A stretch of 7,701 nucleotides of DNA, taken from assembly GCA_020438245.1 (NCBI GenBank), contig JAGQUY010000383.1, forward strand, positions 1 to 7,701, given 5' to 3'. This stretch comes from Bacteroidota bacterium. GTDB lineage: Bacteria > CLD3 > SB21. A program made the translations under genes and the position numbers. Shown one piece after another: positions 1-5,974 of the stretch (position 1 is the first letter of the stretch; the number at the start of each line of letters is the position of its first letter). The notes beneath the pieces are model-generated. The model did not search any database. It saw nothing but the letters and a program-made list of their open reading frames with translations, and was not told the DNA's origin.

Positions 1-669
1 TATTTGACGACGGTAGACGGGGTGTCTTTGCACGGATGGATCATAAGATCTGAACACCCCTCGACGGTCTGGATGATCATGTTTCACGGCAATGCCGGCA
101 ACATTTCCGGACGGGAAGAATACTATGTCGGCATGCGGGCCCTGGGTATGAATGTGGTGGCCATTGATTACCGGGGTTATGGAAAAAGCGGCGGAAAGCC
201 AAATGAGGCCGGATTGTACAAGGATGCTATTGCATGCTACGATTTCCTCAGAAAGGAATTTCGAGTTGATGCCGGTCGAATTGTTGTATTTGGACACTCC
301 CTCGGTTCGGCTGTTGCGAGTTATTTGGCCGCTGAACGAAGCGTTGGTGCGTTGATCGTGGAAGGTGCGTTGACTTCCGTTGCCGAAATGGGGCAGGAGT
401 TATATCCGTTTCTGCCCGTACGCTTGCTTGTTTGTAATACATTCGACTCCATGACCCATATGGGAAGAATCTCCTGTCCGGTTTTGTTTCTTCACGCAAG
501 AGAAGATGAGATTATACCTATTAAACATGGTCGCCGTCTTTACGAGCGGGTCGAGGCGGAGAAAAGCTTTGTCGAGCTGTCCCGTCATCACAATGATGCG
601 TTTCTCGACGCCGCCTATTTCCCGGCTGTCCAAAACTTTCTGAGAACCCAAAACCTGCTGGAGGAATAA
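1..669 (+). CDS. Alpha/beta hydrolase, Bem46/ABHD13-like serine hydrolase (5' end outside window)
   Basis: Likely a serine hydrolase (esterase or thioesterase type) of the alpha/beta-hydrolase fold; the substrate cannot be read from sequence. Counting residues from the TTG codon at position 4, the oxyanion-loop motif HGNAGN is at 28-33, DYRGYGKS at 55-62, the nucleophile elbow GHSLGS at 97-102 (Ser99), the acid in HAREDEIIP (Asp168), and the catalytic His in HHND (His196), so the triad is complete. The reading frame is open to base 1, and the visible start (Y-L-T-T-V-D-G-V-x-L-H-G-W) matches the interior of family members just before the first core strand. The true start, and probably an N-terminal membrane anchor, therefore lies upstream and TTG at 4 is not the start. 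The stop is 3 nt before the GDPD lipoprotein ATG, and the last codons hold that gene's ribosome binding site, which implies co-transcription. Confidence 0.88.
   Translation, partial: YLTTVDGVSLHGWIIRSEHPSTVWMIMFHGNAGNISGREEYYVGMRALGMNVVAIDYRGYGKSGGKPNEAGLYKDAIACYDFLRKEFRVDAGRIVVFGHSLGSAVASYLAAERSVGALIVEGALTSVAEMGQELYPFLPVRLLVCNTFDSMTHMGRISCPVLFLHAREDEIIPIKHGRRLYERVEAEKSFVELSRHHNDAFLDAAYFPAVQNFLRTQNLLEE
660..664 (+). promoter_or_regulatory. Shine-Dalgarno site of the GDPD lipoprotein
   Basis: GGAGG lies 8 nt before the ATG at 673 and inside the final codons of the upstream hydrolase. This fixes the downstream start and suggests translational coupling of the two genes. Confidence 0.8.
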
Positions 670-672
670 AAG

Positions 673-1536
673 ATGTCCAAACGAGGCCAGTTGTTGTGTT
701 TGCTTTTGTTGGTTGGGATGGCGGGTTGTTCAAAACCCTCTGCATTGCCGATCCTGAACTCACCCGATACGTTGCGCGCATATTTCAATTCGGCCCGGCC
801 AAAAATAAGTGCACACAGAGGCGGGCCGTCCGCGGGATTTCCTGAGAACTGTATCGAGACGTTTGCGCGAACCATTGCCTCGGTTCCAGCGATCATTGAA
901 TGCGATGTAGTGTTGACGAAGGACAGTGTTATGGTAATGATGCACGATCGTACGCTTGAAAGAACTTCAACGGGAACAGGTCTCGTTGCAGCCCACAATT
1001 GGAATGAATTGACGGCGTTCTACTTGAAAGACACCGACGGTGTTGTTACTCCGTATCACATCCCGACTCTCGAACAGGTGCTTCTTTGGTCGAAAGACCG
1101 GGTTCCCTTAACATTGGATGTTCGTCGGGAGGTTCCGCCGGCCATGGTGGTAGATATGCTCCATCGACTCGAGATTTTCAATGCAGCAGTTATCACCTAT
1201 AATGCCAACGAGGCCAAAGTCTATCACGAGTTGGATAGTACATTGATGATCTCCTGCAGTATTCGAACCGTGGATGATTATCTGCGGCTGCGGGATGCGG
1301 GTGTGAAGGACGCTCAAATGATCGCGTTCGTAGGGGTGACCGAGCCCGATCAGGAGCTTTATGTGTTCCTGCATGAGCGGGGAATTGGGTGTATTCTCGG
1401 AGTACTCGGCAATCTGGATCGACGCGCCCAAGCCCGGGGAGACCATCTGTACAAAGAATGGGTCCATCGAGGCGCAGATATTCTGGCGACGGACAGACCG
1501 TTCGAAGCGTACGCTGCGATTAAAGAAAAGAAATAG
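673..1536 (+). CDS. Glycerophosphodiester phosphodiesterase family lipoprotein
   Basis: A GDPD-fold (TIM barrel) phosphodiesterase, expected to hydrolyse glycerophosphodiesters from phospholipid turnover to sn-glycerol-3-phosphate and an alcohol, outside the cytoplasm. The 287-residue protein begins with a short basic stretch and a Leu-rich helix ending in a lipobox, M-A-G-C with Cys19, so it is likely a lipoprotein. GDPD signatures follow: AHRGG (His48, Arg49), PEN (57-59), E-C-D (Glu76, Asp78) and MMHDRT (His91), with TST at 98-100. The C-terminal GADILATDRP motif sits near residues 270-280. At the position where the family usually has E-x-K, a metal ligand and a lysine, this protein has D-V-R (Asp149, Arg151), a conservative double change that may mark a subfamily. 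The ATG has a strong GGAGG site. It follows an alpha/beta hydrolase and converges on a desaturase, so a lipid-related role fits. The exact substrate is unknown. Confidence 0.9.
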   Translation: MSKRGQLLCLLLLVGMAGCSKPSALPILNSPDTLRAYFNSARPKISAHRGGPSAGFPENCIETFARTIASVPAIIECDVVLTKDSVMVMMHDRTLERTSTGTGLVAAHNWNELTAFYLKDTDGVVTPYHIPTLEQVLLWSKDRVPLTLDVRREVPPAMVVDMLHRLEIFNAAVITYNANEAKVYHELDSTLMISCSIRTVDDYLRLRDAGVKDAQMIAFVGVTEPDQELYVFLHERGIGCILGVLGNLDRRAQARGDHLYKEWVHRGADILATDRPFEAYAAIKEKK

Positions 1537-2646
1537 CTATGTGGTCGGCTGTGGAACCAACGGCTCACCGTGTCCCAACTTTTTCAAAATCTGAACGTGC
1601 GAACGTAATGCGCTGAAAAAACTTCTGTATTCGATATAAGGGACCTGAAACTCTGCTGCGGTTCTTTGTACGATCTCAGAAAGTGCCGGATAGTGAATGT
1701 GACAAATACCGTGGAACAGATGGTGTTCGATCTGATAGTTCAGTCCGCCAATGTACCATGAGAGGATCTTGTTTCTTCTGGCAAAGTTGGCCGTTGTATG
1801 CAACTGGTGGATAGCCCATTCGTTTTCAATGTTTCCTTCTTCATTCGGAAGGGGTTGATCGGTGCCTTCCACAACATGTGCAAGCTGGAAAATAACGGAG
1901 AGAATAAGACCGGTGGTAAACTGCATCATCAGAAATCCAAGCACAATTTGCCACCATGCAGCATCCATGACGATCAACGGTATTACCAGCATATAGGTGA
2001 AGTACAGAATCTTGGTGCTGGACAAAATCAGAAATTCTCTAATGGCCGCATAGGTCGAGAGTCCACCGAGTCCTCTCTTTTGGTATTTGAAAAACTGCAC
2101 AAAGTCCTTGGTGACAAACCAATTGAAGGTCAGCAGTCCATAAAAGAAAAAAGCATACGTATGTTGAAATTTATGAAATACATACCGTTTTCTGGAAGGA
2201 GTGAAGACGAGAAACATGTTGGTGTTAATGTCTTCATCCATGTGTTCAATATTGGTGTAGGTGTGATGGAGCACATTGTGCTGCATCTTCCAAGTGTGTG
2301 CATTGCCTCCGACCAAGTTGATGGTATACCCCAATAAACGGTTGACCCATCGTACCGAGGAGTACGCATTATGATTGGCGTCATGCATAACTGACATGCC
2401 TATACCCGCCACGCCAACTCCCATGACAACTGCGAGGCAGAACATAGCCCAGCCAGGTACGAGCTCACCGAGGACCAATACGTAAGGAACATACAGCATG
2501 CTCAGCATGGCCAGAGTCTTCAGCACCATTCTGTAGTCGCCAAATCGACTGCGTTGGGACTCTGCAAAATAATTGTCGACCCTCGATTTTAGAACAGCAA
2601 AAAAGTCCGTTCTTGACACATTGACAAATTTCATCGTGGGATCCAT
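1537..2646 (-). CDS. Membrane fatty acid desaturase (acyl-CoA/acyl-lipid, linoleoyl-CoA desaturase-like)
   Basis: An integral-membrane di-iron desaturase that should introduce a double bond into a fatty acyl chain using O2 and an electron donor. All three histidine boxes are present: H-D-A-N-H at 88-92, H-N-V-L-H-H at 123-128 and Q-I-E-H-H at 305-309, with another conserved-type His in QLAH (257). Hydrophobic spans lie at about 42-62, 66-86, 163-178, 206-228 and 232-256, the usual two-hairpin layout with the boxes on one face. At 369 residues it has family length and no cytochrome b5 domain, so an external ferredoxin or cytochrome is needed. Regiospecificity cannot be inferred. The start is ambiguous: ATG at 2646 has no ribosome site, while ATG at 2634 (MKFVNV) has a weak GGA 7 nt upstream and resembles family N-termini better. 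Its stop abuts the convergent GDPD stop directly. Confidence 0.92.
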   Translation of the reverse strand: MDPTMKFVNVSRTDFFAVLKSRVDNYFAESQRSRFGDYRMVLKTLAMLSMLYVPYVLVLGELVPGWAMFCLAVVMGVGVAGIGMSVMHDANHNAYSSVRWVNRLLGYTINLVGGNAHTWKMQHNVLHHTYTNIEHMDEDINTNMFLVFTPSRKRYVFHKFQHTYAFFFYGLLTFNWFVTKDFVQFFKYQKRGLGGLSTYAAIREFLILSSTKILYFTYMLVIPLIVMDAAWWQIVLGFLMMQFTTGLILSVIFQLAHVVEGTDQPLPNEEGNIENEWAIHQLHTTANFARRNKILSWYIGGLNYQIEHHLFHGICHIHYPALSEIVQRTAAEFQVPYIEYRSFFSALRSHVQILKKLGHGEPLVPQPTT

Positions 2647-2678
2647 ATAATAGTGAGAGAATAGAGAACCAGAACCGA

Positions 2679-2708
2679 AGTATACGCAAAAGACCGCTAT
2701 GGAAGCAA
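2679..2708 (-). promoter_or_regulatory. Possible sigma-70-like promoter of the desaturase gene
   Basis: On the minus strand TTGCTT (2708-2703) is followed after 18 nt by TATACT (2684-2679), about 33 nt upstream of the first possible ATG. It lies between the pepF terminator and the desaturase, where a promoter would be expected. It was found by eye from consensus match only. Confidence 0.4.
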
Positions 2709-2716
2709 TGATAAAT

Positions 2717-2747
2717 AAGAAAAATTAACCCATTCTTGGAATAGGTT
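2717..2747 (-). terminator. Intrinsic terminator after pepF
   Basis: It starts immediately after the pepF stop. A 9-bp stem AACCTATTC / GAATGGGTT (one T-G wobble) with a CAA loop occupies 2747-2727, followed by the T-rich tract AATTTTTCTT (2726-2717). The position and form are typical of rho-independent termination. It closes the ilvE-pepF transcript and separates it from the desaturase gene. Confidence 0.85.
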
Positions 2748-4604
2748 CTAAGAGGGTATTTCAGTCAGAAGCTGCTCCATGTCATCCATTACTCTGTTCA
2801 TTTTTTGCATGGCAAGATTCATCGGGTTTTCCGTCATCATGTCGACCCCCGCTTTTTTCAAGAGATTTATCGGGTAGTCAGATCCTCCGGCTTTGAGAAG
2901 TTCCAGATACCGCTCTTTTGAAGCCAAATCGCCCGCCAGTACGTTTTCAGAAAGCGCCGCCGAGGCCGTGAAGGAAGTCGCGTACTGATAAACATAGAAG
3001 TTATAATAGAAATGCGGTATATAAGACCATTCGGATTGAATACAGTCATCCACCAGACAAATCTTTTCACTGTGTCCGTAATATTTTCGGACCAGGTCCA
3101 AATACAATTCATTGAATCGGTCGCCCGTGAGGGCTTCGCCGTTTTCAGCAATCTCATGAATGGCGAGTTCGAACTCCGCAAACTGGGTTTGCCTGAATAC
3201 CGTTCCCTTGAAACCTTCGAGGTAGTGTCCCAATAGCGCCAATTGGGTGGGGGGATCGTCAATCTGACCAAGCATATGGTCAATCAAAAGGGCTTCATTG
3301 AAGGTGGAAGCAACTTCGGCCACAAAAATGGAATAGTGGCTATTGACAAACGGTTGGTGCTTGTTTGAAAAATAGCTGTGCATGGTATGTCCCAGCTCAT
3401 GGGTGAGGGTGCTCACATCATCATACCGCCCCTTGAAATTCATCAAAATGTACGGATGAACGTCGTACAGTGATCCGTTGCTGTACGCACCGGAACGTTT
3501 GCCCTCGTTTGGATACATGTCAATCCATCGGTTGTTCAACGCTTGTCGGATGACCCTCGTGTACTCTTCGCCGAGGGGAGTCAGACTTTTGGTGACATGT
3601 TGACCGGCTTCTTCTGGAGAATAGACGGTTTCCGCCTCGGCTACCAACGGGGCATACAAATCATGGTAATGAAGCTGTTCGAGCTTGAGGATCCGTTCTC
3701 GAAGTTTCAAATATCGGTGAAAAGACGGCAGATGACGATTTACATTCCTGATGTGGTTTCGATAAACCTCTTCCGGAATGTTGTCTCCATCCAATGCAGC
3801 CTGAAGACAGGATGTGTACCGTCGCACCGACTTGTAAAACATTGCCTTTTTGAGTTGGCCATAGAGTTGTGCTCCGAAGGTCCGTCGGTACTCGTTAAGC
3901 CGACTGAAAAATGTTGTAAAGACCAATGACCGGTCGTTCCGGTTGGTGGAAGCGCGAAGAGTCGAAAACGTTGCCTGGTCCAGTTTCGTACGATTTCCAT
4001 TTTCCAAGGTTATTTCCGGGTACGGAAACTCCGCATTCGAAAAAACATTGTAGATGCTGTGTGCATTGTCTGAAATCAGTCCGGCCATCGCAATAATCTT
4101 CTCTTCGCTCTCCGTATTGGTATGTGCCTTGCGACGCAGGATATCATTCAAATAATGTTGATAGGTACTCAACTCAGGAACCGTCTGCATAAAGGTCTTA
4201 ATCTGATCACCGGTTAGTTGCAAGATCTCGGGTTCAACGAACGCAGCAACAGAACTCAGGTTTGTTCCGATCTGGGCCAATTCCTGTTCCATTGCCATCG
4301 GTTTCGATTCTCTGGTATCCTCGTCAGAAAGCAGGCTTGCGTAGCTATACAGTTTTGCATAACTCTCCGTTAACTGAAAATATTTTACAAGGCAGTCGTG
4401 AAGACCGTTGGCCGTGGAAAGTTTTCCGCTGAAGGCGGCCAGCGACGGTATCATCTCGACCAGTTTCTTCTTATCTGCCTGCCAGTCGGAAAGGTTCAGG
4501 TAGATATCTGACAGATTCCATTTATACTCATTCTTGATTTTCGCGCGATCGCGTTCCATATCAGGGGCCGCCGAAATAACGCCGGCAGTCTTGAGAAATC
4601 TCAT
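2748..4604 (-). CDS. pepF: Oligoendopeptidase F (M3B family zinc metallopeptidase)
   Basis: A cytosolic zinc endopeptidase that cleaves short peptides, typically those left by proteases or taken up by transporters. The 618 residues match family length of about 600. An N-terminal helical region (about 25-200, with the typical YKWNLSDIY opening at 27-35) precedes the catalytic domain. The zinc motif H-E-L-G-H is at 402-406, with the third ligand Glu430 in FVAEVAST, 24 residues later. The upstream SGAYSNGSLYDVHPYI stretch (371-386) and the late P-H-F-Y-Y-N-F-Y-V-Y-Q-Y-A block are M3B hallmarks for substrate binding. ATG at 4604 is preferred because GAGG lies 5 nt before it; the alternative Met16 (4559) has no ribosome site. 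It lies 12 nt after ilvE and ends in an intrinsic terminator, so it is the second gene of a two-gene operon. Peptide degradation and amino acid transamination are a sensible pairing. Confidence 0.95.
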   Translation of the reverse strand: MRFLKTAGVISAAPDMERDRAKIKNEYKWNLSDIYLNLSDWQADKKKLVEMIPSLAAFSGKLSTANGLHDCLVKYFQLTESYAKLYSYASLLSDEDTRESKPMAMEQELAQIGTNLSSVAAFVEPEILQLTGDQIKTFMQTVPELSTYQHYLNDILRRKAHTNTESEEKIIAMAGLISDNAHSIYNVFSNAEFPYPEITLENGNRTKLDQATFSTLRASTNRNDRSLVFTTFFSRLNEYRRTFGAQLYGQLKKAMFYKSVRRYTSCLQAALDGDNIPEEVYRNHIRNVNRHLPSFHRYLKLRERILKLEQLHYHDLYAPLVAEAETVYSPEEAGQHVTKSLTPLGEEYTRVIRQALNNRWIDMYPNEGKRSGAYSNGSLYDVHPYILMNFKGRYDDVSTLTHELGHTMHSYFSNKHQPFVNSHYSIFVAEVASTFNEALLIDHMLGQIDDPPTQLALLGHYLEGFKGTVFRQTQFAEFELAIHEIAENGEALTGDRFNELYLDLVRKYYGHSEKICLVDDCIQSEWSYIPHFYYNFYVYQYATSFTASAALSENVLAGDLASKERYLELLKAGGSDYPINLLKKAGVDMMTENPMNLAMQKMNRVMDDMEQLLTEIPS

Positions 4605-4609
4605 GCAGA

Positions 4610-4613
4610 CCTC
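4610..4613 (-). promoter_or_regulatory. Ribosome binding site deciding the pepF start
   Basis: Minus-strand GAGG lies 5 nt before the ATG at 4604 and within the 12-nt ilvE-pepF spacer. The internal Met at 4559 has no comparable purine tract, so the longer 618-residue form is favoured. Confidence 0.65.
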
Positions 4614-4616
4614 GGT

Positions 4617-5687
4617 TTAGTTGATACGTTCTATCCAGCCGAAGGGATCCGGCTTCTTTCCATATTGAATGCCGACGAGTTCGTCGTAAAATTTCTGGGC
4701 AACCGGACCGGTCTTTCCGTTTCCAATTTTATAGGTTTTTCCTTTGTAATGCAGTTCACTCACAGGAGAAATAACCGCGGCCGTTCCCGATCCAAACACC
4801 TCCTTCAACTGGCCCGAATTTGCACCCTCAGTTACTTCTTCCATGCTTATGCGGCGTTCGACATACTTCATGCCCCAATTCTGTGCGAGTTTTGCCACGG
4901 AATCTCTCGTGATACCCGGCAATATGGTTCCGGTCAGCGGAGAGGTGACCAATTCATTTTCAAACTGGAAAAAAATATTGGTTGTGCCTACTTCTTCGAC
5001 ATACTTCTGTTCTATGGCATCCAGCCAAAGAACCTGACTGTAACCGGCTTTTTTCGCCTCCTGACCCGCCAGAAGGCTGGCGGCATAATTAGCGCCGGTC
5101 TTGGCTTCGCCAACACCTCCTCGAACGGCGCGTACAAACTGGTCACTTACAAAAATCCGTATCGGGCTGAATCCTTCTGCATAGTACGATCCCGCGGGAC
5201 CAACAATAATGTAAAAAATAAACTCTGAAGACGCTTTGACGCCTATCGTTGGTTCGGTGCCAATCATGGTAGGGCGAATATACAAGGAACTGCCGGAGGT
5301 CGTCGGGATCCATTCCTGATCGATCAGGATCAGTTCCTTGAGTGCTGAATGAACGAAATCAATGTCAATTTCCGGCATACAGAGTCGTTTTGCCGACCGA
5401 TTCATTCGCATCAGATTTTCTTTCGCTCTGAACAAATGGATGGCTCCATTCTGGCATTTGTAAGCTTTCAGACCTTCAAAGATTTCCTGTGCATAGTGCA
5501 GTACGATGGCTGCGGGATCCAGAGTGAGCGGTCGGTACGCTTCGATCTTGGGATGGTGCCAACCTTGGCTCTGGTCGTACTTCATGATAAAAAAGTGATC
5601 GGAAAAGTGCTTGCCAAAGCCCAGTTGATTCCAGTCGGGTTTTGGTTTTTTCTTGTCGGCTTCGATGGGGAATATTTCTAGTTTCAT
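4617..5687 (-). CDS. ilvE: Branched-chain amino acid aminotransferase (class IV PLP enzyme)
   Basis: Transfers the amino group between glutamate/2-oxoglutarate and leucine, isoleucine or valine, in the last step of their synthesis or the first of their breakdown; cytosolic and PLP-dependent. The 356 residues fit the longer IlvE_II (eukaryote-like) group rather than the ~310-residue E. coli type. Visible motifs are QEIFEGLKAY at 67-76, LYIRP(T) at 135-140, GGVGEAKTGANYA at 190-202 with the PLP Schiff-base Lys196, EEVGTTNIFF at 231-240 with Glu232 predicted to contact the pyridine nitrogen, TGTILPGITRDS at 252-263, and EVFGSGTAA at 296-304. The ATG at 5687 has AAGGA 9 nt upstream. It is the first gene of an operon with pepF. 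A candidate promoter (5806-5834) implies a ~110-nt leader with two inverted repeats, so leader-based or operator-based control is possible. Confidence 0.95.
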   Translation of the reverse strand: MKLEIFPIEADKKKPKPDWNQLGFGKHFSDHFFIMKYDQSQGWHHPKIEAYRPLTLDPAAIVLHYAQEIFEGLKAYKCQNGAIHLFRAKENLMRMNRSAKRLCMPEIDIDFVHSALKELILIDQEWIPTTSGSSLYIRPTMIGTEPTIGVKASSEFIFYIIVGPAGSYYAEGFSPIRIFVSDQFVRAVRGGVGEAKTGANYAASLLAGQEAKKAGYSQVLWLDAIEQKYVEEVGTTNIFFQFENELVTSPLTGTILPGITRDSVAKLAQNWGMKYVERRISMEEVTEGANSGQLKEVFGSGTAAVISPVSELHYKGKTYKIGNGKTGPVAQKFYDELVGIQYGKKPDPFGWIERIN

Positions 5688-5702
5688 AGTTGCAGTTCCT
5701 TA

Positions 5703-5745
5703 TGTGAGAGGCCAACAAATATCGGAATGTTGGCGTATTTTCACA
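5703..5745 (-). repeat. Stem-loop in the predicted ilvE leader (dyad 1)
   Basis: A perfect 7-bp inverted repeat GCCAACA-N10-TGTTGGC occupies 5711-5734. As minus-strand RNA it is flanked by a second 5-bp stem (UGUGA/UCACA, 5745-5741 with 5707-5703) across an internal loop, giving a 43-nt two-part hairpin. It ends about 2 nt before the AAGGA ribosome site of ilvE. No T-run follows, so it is not an intrinsic terminator. It could be a leader RNA structure or a protein-binding operator. Confidence 0.6.
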
Positions 5746-5746
5746 A

Positions 5747-5776
5747 GCCAAACTTCTCTCCCGGGTTTGGACCCGG
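5747..5776 (-). repeat. Second, related inverted repeat in the ilvE leader (dyad 2)
   Basis: GCCAAAC (5747-5753) and GTTTGG (5765-5770) form a 6-bp dyad with an 11-nt spacer. Its arms resemble dyad 1 and sit about 36 nt from the corresponding arms there. The right arm overlaps a compact palindrome, CCGGGT-TTGG-ACCCGG (5761-5776). The two pairings are mutually exclusive in RNA. Confidence 0.55.
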
Positions 5777-5805
5777 CCATTATGGTTCCTCGCGTAGTAC
5801 GGTGG

Positions 5806-5834
5806 AATCTAAGAAAGAAGGTGTTTTCATTCAA
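5806..5834 (-). promoter_or_regulatory. Candidate promoter of ilvE-pepF
   Basis: Minus-strand TTGAAT (5834-5829), a 17-nt spacer and TAGATT (5811-5806), each box matching 4 of 6 consensus bases. A start near 5799 would give a leader of about 110 nt that includes both dyads. The mirrored pgl promoter candidate has the same -35 box and spacing. Confidence 0.45.
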
Positions 5835-5913
5835 TGTTGATTGCCTGACTGTGTTTCTCTATTGTTGTGAGGAATCAACTGTTAGTGTGTCGGCCATAGC
5901 CGGATTAATACGC

Positions 5914-5942
5914 TTGAATTCGAGGCGACTGAGACATACATT
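5914..5942 (+). promoter_or_regulatory. Candidate promoter of pgl
   Basis: TTGAAT (5914-5919), a 17-nt spacer and TACATT (5937-5942) lie about 33 nt before the pgl ATG, giving a predicted leader of about 26 nt. The pgl ribosome site AAGGAG (5965-5970) follows, 4 nt from the ATG. Confidence 0.5.
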
Positions 5943-5974
5943 TAGGAACTGCCTGTCCCTCAACAAGGAGTTCC

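Larger units (their letters stand above)
5688..5974. promoter_or_regulatory. Divergent ilvE / pgl regulatory region (287 bp)
   Basis: This noncoding spacer separates two diverging genes. It holds outward-facing promoter candidates of the same form, TTGAAT-N17-TAGATT towards ilvE (5834-5806, minus) and TTGAAT-N17-TACATT towards pgl (5914-5942, plus). A 9-bp inverted repeat lies near its ends (GCAGTTCCT at 5692-5700, AGGAACTGC at 5944-5952). A 7-bp inverted repeat GTTGATT/AATCAAC (5836-5842, 5873-5879) lies between the promoters and could be a shared operator or chance. No convincing small ORF or tRNA was seen in it. Confidence 0.7.

Noticed and set aside
1798..2337. 179-codon plus-strand ORF opposite the desaturase
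   Set aside because: It is antisense to well-supported histidine-box coding sequence, has no ribosome site and no recognisable motifs; a shadow frame.
4665..5228. 187-codon plus-strand ORF opposite ilvE
   Set aside because: It overlaps the conserved PLP-lysine region on the other strand and has no family features; a shadow frame.
5703..5745. TGTGA...TCACA as a CRP-type site
   Set aside because: The half-sites are 33 bp apart instead of 6, so it is not a CRP operator; kept only as the lower stem of a hairpin.
5755..5790. tRNA-like look of CCGGGT-TTGG-ACCCGG
   Set aside because: No T-loop GGTTCRA motif, anticodon arm or acceptor pairing can be built around it; treated as a simple palindrome.
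5891..5902. CGGC-CATA-GCCG small hairpin upstream of pgl
   Set aside because: A 4-bp stem is expected by chance and lies upstream of the predicted promoter.
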